A stretch of DNA of 64,000 bases from Paenibacillus ferrarius. Its GTDB lineage: Bacteria; Bacillota; Bacilli; Paenibacillales; NBRC-103111. A program made the translations under genes and the position numbers. The notes under the pieces were generated by a model, which did no database searches, was not told the DNA's origin, and worked only from the letters and a program-made list of their open reading frames with translations. Where the stretch lies: the NCBI RefSeq assembly GCF_002027705.1, contig NZ_MBTG01000006.1:180038-244037 (forward strand). The letters run 5' to 3'. Shown one piece after another: positions 1 to 8,869 of this stretch (positions are counted from its first letter, which is position 1; each line of letters starts with the position of its first letter).

Positions 1-16
1 CCAGGAGGCTCCTTAT

Positions 17-1942
17 ATGTTAATGATAAATGCTCAAAATGTGAAGAAATACCACGGTGCACAGCTTGTTCTGGAAGATGTCACTTTCGAAATCCATCAG
101 GGTGAACGCATCGGCTTGGTGGGTCGCAACGGCAGCGGGAAATCAACGCTGCTTCGCCTGATTGCCAAAATGGAAAAGCCCGATGAGGGCCAATTAACGG
201 TACGCAAAGACACGAGGATTGGTTATCTGGCACAAATTCCTACAGAGTGGGAGAACGGTACGGTGTATGATGTGCTTGCCGTTGGCTTTCATGAGCTGAT
301 GGACTGCCGGGTTGTGATGACCGAGCTGGAGCAGCAGATGGCCGGTGTTGAAGCAGCGAACGATGCCAATCTGCTCGATCAGTTGCTTAAGCGTTATGCA
401 CAGCTGCAGGAACGTTTCGAGCGCGAAGGCGGGTATGAAATGGATGCCCGCATAGACCAAGTGGCGAATGGGCTGCGTATTGCCCGCGAGTTTTATGAGC
501 GGAGCTTCGCTTCATTATCCGGAGGCGAGAAAACGAAAGTTGCCCTCGCGTCTCAGCTTATCGGAAAGCCGGATTTGCTCCTGCTGGATGAGCCTACGAA
601 TCATTTGGATTTGACCGGCGTGGAGTGGTTGGAGGATTATCTTGCTCATTATGAGGGCGCATGCGTGGTCGTATCTCATGATCGTTATTTTCTGGATCGG
701 GCCGTTACGAAAATGGTCGAGCTGGAAGATGGAGAAGCATCGATCTATCACAGTTCCTATACGGGGTATGTGAAGGAGAAAGAAGTCAGGCTCATGCAGC
801 AGTTTGCCGACTATCAGGAGCAGCAGAAGGTTATCAAGAAGATGAAAGAGACGATTAAGAAGCTGATGGAGTGGGGCCGAATTGGAGATAATGAGAAGTT
901 TTTCCGCCGTGCGGCCTCTATGCAGAAAACGCTGGATCGGATGGAAAAGCTGAAACGTCCTGTTCTCGATCCTAAAGCGGCAGAATTCAGCCTTAAGCTG
1001 GACGATCGTTCTGGTCGAAGGGTTCTACGTTTTGAAGAGGTGGATAAACGTTATGGCGATAAAGTGCTGCTGCACAGAGCGAATGGTTTGCTCCAATATG
1101 GTGAGAAGGTCATGCTTGTCGGGCACAACGGCTCCGGCAAAACCACCCTGCTTAAGCTGATCCTAGGCGAAGAAATGCCTGATCAAGGGGAGCTTGAGGT
1201 GGGCGCTCGCGTTGATATTGGCTACTTGGCACAGCAAGCTTATCCGGAGGATCATAAGAAAACGGTGCTGAGCTACTTCTGTGAGGAAGCGAAGATGGAA
1301 GAAGGCGCAGCGCGAGGACGGCTTGCCGCTTATCTCTTCTATGGAGCCGATGTGTTCAAATCGGTGAGCTCGCTCTCGGGCGGCGAGTGGACGCGGCTGC
1401 GTTTGGCACTGCTTGTGCTGCGCAAGCCTAACTTGCTCATTCTTGATGAGCCGACGAATCACATGGACATTGCCTCGCGGGAAGCCCTGGAGGAGGCGCT
1501 CGAGGAGTTTCCGGGAACCGTGCTGGCGGTGACACATGACCGGTATTTTATGAACAGGCTGTCTCAGAAAATATGGGAGCTGGATCAAGGGCGGATCACT
1601 GTCTTTCTGGGCAGCTTTGATGATTATAAGGTGAAGAGAGTTGAGCTGATCGATAGTCAGCAAGGCGAAGTTGGTTCATTTAATAAAATGGCTGCTGCAA
1701 GCGCTGTGGGTAAAATAGCTTCCGATTCTGCAGCTCGGGAGAAGTCGGGAAGCTCCTCCGCGTATACGCGGGAGCGGCTTGAAAAGCAGATTGCCGATGG
1801 CGAATCGCAGTTGACTAAGCTGGACGAACGCTTAGAGAGTAATCTGGCGAACGATGAGCTCGGCCAACTATGGGCGGAAAGAGAAGCGGCGCAGAAGCTG
1901 CTGGATACGCTCTATGAGCAGTGGATGCGGCTAGCAGAGTAG
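17..1942 (+). CDS. ABC-F family ATP-binding protein
   Basis: A 641-residue soluble protein with two ABC ATPase cassettes and no membrane segment, the ABC-F layout (ribosome-associated translation factors or antibiotic-resistance proteins). Cassette 1 has Walker A at about residues 36-44 (GRNGSGKST), signature LSGGEK near 168 and Walker B DEPTNHLDL near 191. Cassette 2 has GHNGSGKTT near 368, LSGGEW near 452 and DEPTNHMD near 476. A charged helical linker joins them and a coiled-coil tail covers about 570-640. AGGAGG lies 8 bases before the first ATG, which fixes the start; an in-frame ATG two codons on is possible. A terminator follows at 2066. The family assignment is firm; which subfamily (housekeeping YdiF-like or resistance type) cannot be settled from motifs alone. 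Confidence 0.93.
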   Translation: MLMINAQNVKKYHGAQLVLEDVTFEIHQGERIGLVGRNGSGKSTLLRLIAKMEKPDEGQLTVRKDTRIGYLAQIPTEWENGTVYDVLAVGFHELMDCRVVMTELEQQMAGVEAANDANLLDQLLKRYAQLQERFEREGGYEMDARIDQVANGLRIAREFYERSFASLSGGEKTKVALASQLIGKPDLLLLDEPTNHLDLTGVEWLEDYLAHYEGACVVVSHDRYFLDRAVTKMVELEDGEASIYHSSYTGYVKEKEVRLMQQFADYQEQQKVIKKMKETIKKLMEWGRIGDNEKFFRRAASMQKTLDRMEKLKRPVLDPKAAEFSLKLDDRSGRRVLRFEEVDKRYGDKVLLHRANGLLQYGEKVMLVGHNGSGKTTLLKLILGEEMPDQGELEVGARVDIGYLAQQAYPEDHKKTVLSYFCEEAKMEEGAARGRLAAYLFYGADVFKSVSSLSGGEWTRLRLALLVLRKPNLLILDEPTNHMDIASREALEEALEEFPGTVLAVTHDRYFMNRLSQKIWELDQGRITVFLGSFDDYKVKRVELIDSQQGEVGSFNKMAAASAVGKIASDSAAREKSGSSSAYTRERLEKQIADGESQLTKLDERLESNLANDELGQLWAEREAAQKLLDTLYEQWMRLAE

Positions 1943-2065
1943 AGGGATAAGCGAGTTGCTGCAGCTCGCGTTAAGTGGTTGCTCTGATGGTAGCAAATTC
2001 GGTAACACGAAGATTGCCATGTTCCCGGAAGCGGAATCTTGCTGACATTTGCCATTTGGAGTTTT

Positions 2066-2093
2066 GGGTTAAGCGAAAGCTTAACCCTTTTTT
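2066..2093 (+). terminator. Rho-independent terminator after the ABC-F gene
   Basis: A perfect 9-bp stem (GGGTTAAGC / GCTTAACCC) with a GAAA tetraloop is followed by six T residues. It lies about 120 bases after the ABC-F stop codon and before the repeat-rich gap. Confidence 0.9.
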
Positions 2094-2101
2094 GATTTTC
2101 T

Positions 2102-2113
2102 GGGGGGGGGGGG
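2102..2113. repeat. Homopolymer run of twelve G
   Basis: Twelve consecutive G residues sit just after the terminator and just before the degenerate hairpin repeats. The tract is in apparently non-coding DNA. Such tracts slip during replication and are also error-prone in sequencing, so the exact length is uncertain. Confidence 0.8.
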
Positions 2114-2124
2114 ATCCAGGAAAG

Positions 2125-2400
2125 CCGAATCGAGCCAGCGGAAAAGAGACTGTCGCGAGTTATTCGACAGTCTCGAAAAGGCAGGCTCAAGCTCCAAAAA
2201 GGAACAAACCCCAGCAAACCCGAACCGAGCCAGCCGAAAAAGCCGTCTCAGTGGAAGAAAAGCCGCGAACCACCCCTGAGCCAGCCAAAAAGGCAGGCTC
2301 AAGCTCCAAAAAGGAACTAACCCCAGGAAAACCGAACCGAGCCAGCCGAAAAAGCAGTCTCAGAAGAAGAAAAGCCGCGAACCGCCCCTGAGCCCTAGCT
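2125..2400. repeat. Degenerate 112-bp hairpin repeat array, locus 1
   Basis: GAGCCAGCCGAAAAA occurs at 2227 and again at 2339, a period of 112 bases. A related inverted-repeat element, GAGCCAGCC-AAAAA-GGCAGGCTC, lies between them near 2278. The same kind of element with nearly the same period forms the array at 31.8-32.26 kb, and one copy lies at 54.17 kb. Frames run open through this stretch, but they are compositional and have no convincing ribosome binding site. Confidence 0.7.
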
Positions 2401-2421
2401 TTCTCACACATGTCCATGAAC

Positions 2422-3492
2422 TCAAGCATGTATCCACTGCACAGGAACCTCAATACGCTGCGGAGCGTACTGCCCGTTGCACTGCTCGAGCAGCAACTTA
2501 ACAGCCGATAAGGCCATCTGTGCTTCATCTTGCAAAATGTGTGAAATCCCCGGGATTTCAGGATCATCGAAGGACACCAGCTCGATTAGCGGATTCAAGC
2601 CTTCTTCCTGATGCAGCGCATGGTGCGTGAGCCTGGCCATTTCAGCGGTCAGAGCAAAAACAGCCGTAATGCTCGGATGCTGATGAAGGAACTTTACAAT
2701 ATAAGCGGAGGTGTCCCCATTTCTGAGGATGTCGATGGGGACGTGGCACCATAGGCTTTTATCTATCAGAATGTTGCCGTCAATATAAGCTTTCTCGAAG
2801 CCGTGGGTCCGATCTTCAATCGTAGTATTCGTGTTATCGGGGGAAATCAGCGCTATTTGCTGATGGCCTTCGCTTAACAGATTGGTAACAGTCTCATAGG
2901 CGCCGCCCCAATTATCGGAGGTAATCCGGTAGGTATCAATATTACGCAAATAGCGGTCGATGAAGACGAACGGATATTTATCCAGGGATAGCCGGAGCAG
3001 CGATTCATTATAACTTTCGTCCTCCGTAGGGAAAACAATGATGCCGCGCACACCCTGGGTGTTGGTTAATTCTTGGACGGAACGAGATTCTTCCGTGGAG
3101 GATTCGCGTGTGATATGCAGGACAAGCTGATACCCGGCTTCTTTGACGTGAAATTCGATATAGTCGACAAGTCGTTGAATGACTTTTGTCTTCATGGTAG
3201 GGATAATCAGACCTATGTAATAAGCGGCAGATGGTGCGTTCGTGTGACTTTTTGGAACCTCTGCAAGGAAATTGGGGTTAGCTGAAACGAATGTTCCCTT
3301 TCCTTGAATGCGAGTGACCAGCCCTTCGTCAACCAATGCGGCCAAAGCATTTTTCACCGTAATTTTACTGACCATAAATGCATCCATAAATTCTTGTTCG
3401 GAAGGCACGCGATCTTTGGGGCGCAGCTCTCCGGTTAGAATTTTATCTTTGATGGATTGGTAAATTTGCTTATAAAGAGGAATTTTGTTCAT
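2422..3492 (-). CDS. GntR/LacI hybrid transcriptional regulator (AraR-like)
   Basis: A 356-residue regulator. Residues about 6-72 are a GntR winged helix (PLYKQIYQSIKDKI, then PSEQEFMDAF and the wing GKGTFVS). Residues about 90-350 are a LacI/periplasmic-binding-protein-type effector domain (IGLIIPTM near the start, then FPTEDESYNE and FIDRYLRNID). This combination and length are those of the arabinose repressor AraR of Bacillus. It faces a sugar importer and a GH43 arabinosidase-like enzyme, which supports an arabinose or arabino-oligosaccharide sensing role (inference). The ATG at the 3492 end is preceded by a purine-rich AGGTGA. The effector has not been shown. Confidence 0.85.
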   Translation of the reverse strand: MNKIPLYKQIYQSIKDKILTGELRPKDRVPSEQEFMDAFMVSKITVKNALAALVDEGLVTRIQGKGTFVSANPNFLAEVPKSHTNAPSAAYYIGLIIPTMKTKVIQRLVDYIEFHVKEAGYQLVLHITRESSTEESRSVQELTNTQGVRGIIVFPTEDESYNESLLRLSLDKYPFVFIDRYLRNIDTYRITSDNWGGAYETVTNLLSEGHQQIALISPDNTNTTIEDRTHGFEKAYIDGNILIDKSLWCHVPIDILRNGDTSAYIVKFLHQHPSITAVFALTAEMARLTHHALHQEEGLNPLIELVSFDDPEIPGISHILQDEAQMALSAVKLLLEQCNGQYAPQRIEVPVQWIHA

Positions 3493-3653
3493 ATGTCATC
3501 ACCTGATTCATCATAGTCTTAGCTTTATTGTACTGAGAAAACACGTAAAAGGAAATACAAAGTGAAGAGAAAAGTATAATAATAATACTTTATGTGATTT
3601 TTTATAATCAATTTAATATAAGTGGCGAGGGATAGCTAGCAAGATCCTTACGA

Positions 3654-3838
3654 AAGGGAACTGTGGTCCGCTATTTGACTCAAAATCCAACATTTGCAGC
3701 TGAAAGGGAACTATGATCCTCTATTCGGCCCCGAAATGGTGAATTCCATCAAATATAGGCCAATTAGCGGATCGTAGTTCCGTCTCACTAGCTAAATGGC
3801 TGTTTTTCCGAAGTATAAGGGAACATAGTTCCCTTTCA
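3654..3838. repeat. Cluster of AAGGGAAC-type interspersed repeats
   Basis: Four related elements occur here: 3654-3678 and 3704-3725 (AAGGGAACTRTGRTCC followed by KCTATT), an inverted copy at 3761-3784, and a perfect palindrome AAGGGAAC-ATA-GTTCCCTT at about 3817-3835. Two more copies lie at 62615-62637 and 62664-62688 beside the IS3 element. They look like small non-autonomous intergenic repeats typical of this group of bacteria; function unknown. Confidence 0.7.
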
Positions 3839-3894
3839 CTGGATCAATGCTGGTTCAATGCTAGTTCAATCTGTTTGAATTCAACTTGACCCAA

Positions 3895-4330
3895 GTTGGG
3901 ATTCAGCCAGAAGCATCAGAAGCAGCTAGACTCAGCTGGAAGCACCAGAAGCAGTAAGTATCAGCAAGAAGCATCAGAAGCATCAGAAGCATCAGAAGCA
4001 TCAGAAGCAGTAAGAAGCAGTAAGAAGCAGTAAGAAGCAGTAAGAAGCAGTAAGAAACATCAGAAGCAGTAAGAAGCAGTAAGAAACATCAGAAGCAGTA
4101 AGAAGCAGTAAGTATCAGCAAGAAGCATCAGAAGCAGTAAGAAGCAGTTAGGAATAGTAAAAAGCAGTATGTATCAGCGATAAGGTAGTAAGAGGCAGTA
4201 AGGAGCAGTGAGAAGCGGTAAGAAGCAGTAAGTATCAGCAAGAAGCACCAGAAGCAGTAAGAAATAGTTTGACTCAGCAAGAAGCATCAGAAGCACTTGT
4301 AGCAGCAAGAAGCAGATAAGAGCCACCTAG
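3895..4330. repeat. Degenerate tandem array of AGAAGCAGTA / AGAAGCATC units
   Basis: About 430 bases are built from alternating 10-base (AAGAAGCAGT) and 9-base (AGAAGCATC) units, with runs of identical copies around 3968-4080. The array sits between the divergent regulator and the solute-binding protein. Stops interrupt all frames and there are no spacers, so it is neither a gene nor a CRISPR. The period is close to one DNA helical turn. Confidence 0.85.
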
Positions 4331-4485
4331 AACCACCTTAAACCAATAAGCAACCAGAACTAATCAGAACAATTTATTTGCATTATAAAATAAATCCCTA
4401 TCATTCACGTTGTTAAGTATAATAAACATAATTTTATACTAAATTGGATATATTATTATAGGATTTAATGACTTATAATTCGTTA

Positions 4486-4500
4486 TGTAAAGCGCTTACA
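4486..4500. promoter_or_regulatory. cre-like / LacI-type operator candidate
   Basis: TGTAAAGCGCTTACA lies about 55 bases before the start codon of the solute-binding protein. It is a near-palindrome around AAGCGCTT and resembles the CcpA cre box, though it is one base longer than the classic 14-base site. Position fits catabolite repression or roadblock of the sugar operon. Binding is inferred from sequence likeness only. Confidence 0.5.
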
Positions 4501-4555
4501 AGGTAACGAGCACGGTTTTAGGATCATCAAATTTATCTTTAGGGGGATATATCGA

Positions 4556-5878
4556 ATGAAGAGGAAGCTACAATTATCGTCTGCTACACTCTTGGCATCC
4601 ATGCTTTTATTATCTGCTTGTACATCGAACTCTAGTACAAATAATGAGGCAGCTGAAACCAAAAATGACAGTGCAACCAAAAAGGCAGCGCCTGTTAAGC
4701 TGAGCTTTTGGACATTTAATGAGCTGCATCAGAAATTTTTTGAAAGCATGGCGGAGTCGTGGAATAAAGCTCACCCCGAGCAGCCGGTTCAATTGGAAGC
4801 GACAACATTCCCATATGATGATAATCACAATAAGCTGCTGGTGGCGCTGCAATCTGGAACGGGCGCTCCGGACATGGCTGACATTGAGATCAGCAAAATC
4901 GGCAACTATTTAAAAGGGGATGTTCAGCTGGCCGCGCTGAATGACATTGTTGAACCGGAGAAAGCCAATCTGGTGATGTCTCGTCTAGATAATTATGCGA
5001 AGGACGGCAAATATTACGGTATCGATTACCATGTTGGCGCACAAGTCATTTATTACAATAAGGAAATTCTCGATAAAGCAGGCGTGAACGCCGACGAGAT
5101 TAAGACGTGGGATGATTATGAAAAGGCTGGCAAGCAAGTGCTTGAGAAAACCGGCAAACCGATGACGACCGTCGAAACGACAGATCAATGGAGCTTGTGG
5201 CCTATGGTAGTCCAGCACGGCTCGGACTTTCTGGACAAGAACGGCAATGTGACGCTTGGCGATCAAGTGAATGTAGAATCATTGACCTATCTGCAGAAGC
5301 TTGTGAAGGAAAAAGTAGCCGTTACAGCGCCAGGCGGCTTTCACCATGCAGAGGAATATTACGGCTTCATGAATAAAGGCGGCGCAGCTTCCGTGTGGAT
5401 GCCGATGTGGTATATGGGGCGTTTCACGGACTATATGCCTGATCTCAAAGGCAAAATCATCATTAAACCGATGCCGGTATTCAAACAAGGGGAGAAGCGC
5501 TCTTCCGGTATGGGCGGTACAGGGACGGTTATTACCAAACAATCGAAGAACCAAGATGTAGCTAAGAAGTTCCTATCCTATGCCAAATTGTCCAAAGAAG
5601 GCAATATTCAGATCTGGTCACAACTAGGCTTTGACCCTATTCGCTCCGATGTGTGGAACGATCCGGCGCTGAAAGCAGACAATAAATTTACCGCTTATTT
5701 TGGCAAAAACCTTTGGGATGTTCTGATTTCTGTGAAGAATGAGATCGCCCCTACCAATATCAAAGAGAAAACGCCGGCTGTTTCTGACTACATCAAAACG
5801 AAAACCATCTTCCAGGCGCTTAATGATATGAAAGATCCGAAGCAAGTTCTGGATGATGCCGTGAAAAATATTAAGTAA
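4556..5878 (+). CDS. Sugar ABC transporter solute-binding lipoprotein (family 1)
   Basis: A 440-residue extracellular sugar-binding protein of the MalE/family 1 type. It begins with a lipoprotein signal peptide; the lipobox LLSAC places the acylated cysteine at residue 22, followed by a Ser/Thr/Asn-rich linker. The mature part starts with the family pattern VKLSFWTF and contains GTGAPDMADIEISKIG and the hinge segment YYNKEILDKAG. AGGGGG nine bases before the ATG sets the start. It is the first gene of an importer operon with two permeases and a GH43 enzyme; no ATPase gene is present, so a shared MsmX-type ATPase probably energises it (inference from known Bacillus systems). Arabino-oligosaccharides are the likely ligand by context. 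Confidence 0.92.
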   Translation: MKRKLQLSSATLLASMLLLSACTSNSSTNNEAAETKNDSATKKAAPVKLSFWTFNELHQKFFESMAESWNKAHPEQPVQLEATTFPYDDNHNKLLVALQSGTGAPDMADIEISKIGNYLKGDVQLAALNDIVEPEKANLVMSRLDNYAKDGKYYGIDYHVGAQVIYYNKEILDKAGVNADEIKTWDDYEKAGKQVLEKTGKPMTTVETTDQWSLWPMVVQHGSDFLDKNGNVTLGDQVNVESLTYLQKLVKEKVAVTAPGGFHHAEEYYGFMNKGGAASVWMPMWYMGRFTDYMPDLKGKIIIKPMPVFKQGEKRSSGMGGTGTVITKQSKNQDVAKKFLSYAKLSKEGNIQIWSQLGFDPIRSDVWNDPALKADNKFTAYFGKNLWDVLISVKNEIAPTNIKEKTPAVSDYIKTKTIFQALNDMKDPKQVLDDAVKNIK

Positions 5879-5897
5879 ACTGAACGCCCCGCGTTCT

Positions 5898-5942
5898 GCT
5901 GCTGGCTTTGCACTAGGGATGCACTTGAGCAAAGCTGGCAGC
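5898..5942 (+). other. Intercistronic stem-loop after the binding-protein gene
   Basis: GCTGCTGGCTTTGC (5898-5911) pairs with GCAAAGCTGGCAGC (5929-5942) apart from two mismatches. There is no U-run, so this is more likely an RNA-stabilising or partial-attenuation hairpin between binding protein and permease than a full terminator. A similar hairpin lies at the equivalent place in the second importer (23097). Confidence 0.6.
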
Positions 5943-5972
5943 GTTTCTAGAGAGGAGTGGCGATTCGACGAT

Positions 5973-6857
5973 ATGAATAAATTTCTGTATTCCTCCCGGG
6001 TGGCTCCCTATGTATTCGTTTTGCCTTTTGTGCTGTCGTTTCTTATCTTCTTCGCATATCCGGTGATATCCACGATTATGATGAGTTTTCAAGAAGTGCT
6101 GCCTGGACAAACTCATTTCATTGGATTAGCGAATTATAAGAATTTATGGAGTGAATCGTTCTTCACGGCGTTAAAAAACAGCAGCAGATACACGTTTTGG
6201 ACGCTGTTGGTGCTTATTCCATTGCCGTTAGTACTTGCTGTATTTCTAAATGCGAAGCTGACTAAAGCGAGTGCGTTTTTCCGTTCCGCTTTGTTTATTC
6301 CTTCTCTCACATCGGTCGTTGTGGCGGGAACTATATTCCGACTTGTTTTCGGCAGCTTGGACGATTCGGTGATGAATGCTTTTCGTCATTTGCTGGGCAT
6401 GCCAACGATCAATTGGTTGACGAATTCTGCGACAGGCATGTTAGTTATGGTGATTCTGGCCACTTGGCGTTTCACTGGGGTTAATATTATTTATTTCCTG
6501 TCGGCGCTTCAGAGCATCCCGCATGAGCTATATGAATCAGCGGAGATTGACGGGGCTAACACGTGGGATCGCTTTTGGCGAATTACACTTCCTTTATTGA
6601 AGCCTGTCGCTATTTATGTGATTACGATTTCCATCTATGGCGGGTACTCCATGTTTACGGAAAGCTTTATTCTCTGGAACGGCAACCGCTCCCCGAATGA
6701 CATTGGTTTGACAATGATTGGTCTGTTGTATCGTGAAGGCATTGAGAAAAATAATCTAGGCTTTGGTTCGGCGGTTGGGATTACTTTGCTTGCGATTACG
6801 ATGGTGTTAAATGTCATTCAGCTGAAATTTTTTGGATTGTTCAGGAAGGAGGATTAG
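5973..6857 (+). CDS. Carbohydrate ABC transporter permease (MalF type)
   Basis: About 294 residues with six predicted membrane helices. The cytoplasmic EAA loop ESAEIDGANTWDRFWRITLP, which docks to the ATPase, lies about two thirds along. The reading frame extends upstream to 5919, but the MNKFLYSS start at 5973 gives the normal short N-terminus of this family; an AGGAG sits 15 bases before it, a rather long spacing, so the start is moderately certain. It lies between the binding protein and the second permease and forms the heterodimeric channel with the next gene. Confidence 0.9.
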   Translation: MNKFLYSSRVAPYVFVLPFVLSFLIFFAYPVISTIMMSFQEVLPGQTHFIGLANYKNLWSESFFTALKNSSRYTFWTLLVLIPLPLVLAVFLNAKLTKASAFFRSALFIPSLTSVVVAGTIFRLVFGSLDDSVMNAFRHLLGMPTINWLTNSATGMLVMVILATWRFTGVNIIYFLSALQSIPHELYESAEIDGANTWDRFWRITLPLLKPVAIYVITISIYGGYSMFTESFILWNGNRSPNDIGLTMIGLLYREGIEKNNLGFGSAVGITLLAITMVLNVIQLKFFGLFRKED

Positions 6858-6860
6858 GGC

Positions 6861-7706
6861 ATGCAGATACAACGACATAAATTCCTGCAAACCTCCTTGC
6901 TGTTCTTATTGTTCATCGTACTTGCTGCGCTGGCGCTGTTCCCGTTCTACAGTCTTGCGTTAGCTTCATTAAAGCCGTCGAAGGAAATGCTGCGGTATGG
7001 ACTTAATGTGAAGCTTCAGCCTGAACTATTATCGTTCCATAACTATGCGTTCTTATTTTCGGCAGCAGCGAAGAAGTACCTGATTTGGTACAAAAACAGT
7101 ATTGTGATCTCGATTGTGTACACCGCATTGTGTCTGCTGCTGTCTTCGATGGTGGGCTACGGCATAGCGATGTATCGGTTTAGGGGGAGGAATCTCATAT
7201 TCCTCTTTGTCCTTCTGGTCATGATGGTGCCCGTGGAAATTATTATGCTTCCTTTGTATAAGCAGATGATTGCCTTTCACTTGATCGATACGTACAGCGG
7301 GGTCATTTTGCCATTCGTTGTGGCTCCGCTGCCGATCTTCTTCTTCCGGCAGTATGCCGGAGGACTGCCCAGGGATTTCCTTGATGCTGGGCGGATTGAC
7401 GGCTGTTCAGAATATGGCATCTTTTTCAAAATCATGATGCCGCTTATGGCGCCGGCTTTCGGTGCCATGGCTATCCTGCAAGCTCTTGCGAGCTGGAACA
7501 GCTTTGTTTGGCCATTGATTGTGCTCAAAACAGGCGATAAGCTGACCCTGCCGATCGGCTTGTCCAGTCTTATAACGCCTTACGGCAATAACTACGACAT
7601 CCTCATTGCCGGTTCCGTACTGGCAATCGTGCCTATCCTTATCGTCTTCATTTTCTTCCAACGGTTCTTTGTATCGGGCCTTACTGTTGGCGGAGTGAAA
7701 GGATAA
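6861..7706 (+). CDS. Carbohydrate ABC transporter permease (MalG type)
   Basis: A 281-residue inner-membrane permease, partner of the preceding gene. It has the expected six hydrophobic helices, an EAA-type loop DAGRIDGCSEYGIFFKIMMP and the common C-terminal ending VSGLTVGGVKG of CUT1-family MalG-like subunits. The start codon lies three bases after the stop of the previous gene, with AGGAAGGAGG just upstream inside that gene, so the two are translationally coupled. The substrate is inferred from the neighbouring GH43 enzyme and AraR-like regulator. Confidence 0.92.
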   Translation: MQIQRHKFLQTSLLFLLFIVLAALALFPFYSLALASLKPSKEMLRYGLNVKLQPELLSFHNYAFLFSAAAKKYLIWYKNSIVISIVYTALCLLLSSMVGYGIAMYRFRGRNLIFLFVLLVMMVPVEIIMLPLYKQMIAFHLIDTYSGVILPFVVAPLPIFFFRQYAGGLPRDFLDAGRIDGCSEYGIFFKIMMPLMAPAFGAMAILQALASWNSFVWPLIVLKTGDKLTLPIGLSSLITPYGNNYDILIAGSVLAIVPILIVFIFFQRFFVSGLTVGGVKG

Positions 7707-7762
7707 GGGACGGGGAGAATGACAAGCCTCAACTACACAGACAGTATCAAAGGAGAATAACG

Positions 7763-8725
7763 ATGGGGAACCTAGAAACCAGCTATATCACACCATTTTT
7801 GGAGCAGCGCGCTGATCCATGGATGTATAAACACACAGATGGCTATTATTATTTTACCGCTTCGGTACCGGAATATGATCGAATTGAAGTGCGGCGTTCG
7901 GCGACGATTGCAGGCTTGAAAGAGGCTCAGCCTGTCGTGGCATGGCGTAAATATGCCGAAGGTCCCTTAAGTGCCAATATATGGGCGCCTGAGCTCCATT
8001 TTGTAGCGGGCAAGTGGTATATCTATTTTGCTGCTGCGAGAACGACGGAAACGAATGAAGGGCTTTTTGATCATCGGATGTATGTGCTCGAAAATAGTTC
8101 CGCCAACCCGCTTGAAGGGGAGTGGGTAGAGAAGGGGCAGCTCCGCACCGAGTGGGAAAGCTTTGCACTGGATGCAACTACTTTCGAGCATCGTGGTGTC
8201 CGGTATTTGGTTTGGGCGCAGAAAGACTTGAATATTCCCGGTAATTCCAATCTTTACATCTCAGAAATGAGCAGCCCATGGACGCTTCGCGGCAAACAGG
8301 TCATGATTACGACGCCGGAGTATGATTGGGAAATCATCGGCTTCAAGGTGAATGAAGGCGCCGCGGTGCTGAAAAGGGGAGGGCGCATTTATATCAGCTT
8401 CTCAGCGAGTGCGACAGATTTTAACTATTGCATGGGGCTGTTAACAGCGTCGGAGGATGCTGATCTGCTGGACCCGCAAGCTTGGACGAAATCGACCTCG
8501 CCTGTTCTGACGACCGATGCAAGTATCCGCCTCTTCGGGCCCGGACACAATAGTTTCACATTGTCAGAGGACGGCACCGAGGATATCTTCGTTTTCCATG
8601 CCAGAAATTACAAGGAAATTGCAGGCGATCCCCTGTATGATCCCAATCGTCACACCTTTGTGCGTGTGCTGAAATGGCACGAGGATGGCACGCCAGATTT
8701 TGTGGGCTCTGTATTGGCTGATTAG
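7763..8725 (+). CDS. Glycoside hydrolase family 43 protein (arabinofuranosidase-like)
   Basis: A 320-residue enzyme with the five-bladed propeller pattern of GH43. The start RADPWM places the catalytic base Asp at residue 18. WAPELHFVAGKWYIYFAA is the typical blade 2 motif, ALDATTF holds the likely pKa-modulating Asp at about 137, and VNEGAAV holds the likely general acid Glu at about 198. There is no signal peptide, so it acts inside the cell on imported oligosaccharides, most likely releasing arabinose (xylose is the alternative). AAAGGAGA precedes the ATG. It closes the importer operon and is followed by a terminator. Confidence 0.88.
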   Translation: MGNLETSYITPFLEQRADPWMYKHTDGYYYFTASVPEYDRIEVRRSATIAGLKEAQPVVAWRKYAEGPLSANIWAPELHFVAGKWYIYFAAARTTETNEGLFDHRMYVLENSSANPLEGEWVEKGQLRTEWESFALDATTFEHRGVRYLVWAQKDLNIPGNSNLYISEMSSPWTLRGKQVMITTPEYDWEIIGFKVNEGAAVLKRGGRIYISFSASATDFNYCMGLLTASEDADLLDPQAWTKSTSPVLTTDASIRLFGPGHNSFTLSEDGTEDIFVFHARNYKEIAGDPLYDPNRHTFVRVLKWHEDGTPDFVGSVLAD

Positions 8726-8737
8726 AATTTGCTTCTG

Positions 8738-8775
8738 AACCTCTACCTCGCTGTTTGTGAGGGAAGAGGTTTTTT
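8738..8775 (+). terminator. Rho-independent terminator of the GH43 operon
   Basis: AACCTCTACCTC pairs with GAGGGAAGAGGTT with one mismatch, followed by a run of T. It closes the 4.5-8.7 kb operon. Confidence 0.85.
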
Positions 8776-8869
8776 GCTGTTTCAGAAAAGATTCTGCCAC
8801 CGTTCTGACATGGATGTGGGTTGTCTGAATGTGTTAAGCTAAGAGTACTTAATCAAGGAGGCGATTGCT

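Noticed and set aside
1975..2391. 138-codon open frame across the 2.1-2.4 kb repeats
   Set aside because: It runs through a terminator, the G12 tract and hairpin repeats, has no ribosome binding site and a composition set by the repeat unit.
3895..4330. Possible CRISPR array
   Set aside because: Units are 9-10 bases, contiguous and without unique spacers, and no cas genes are nearby.
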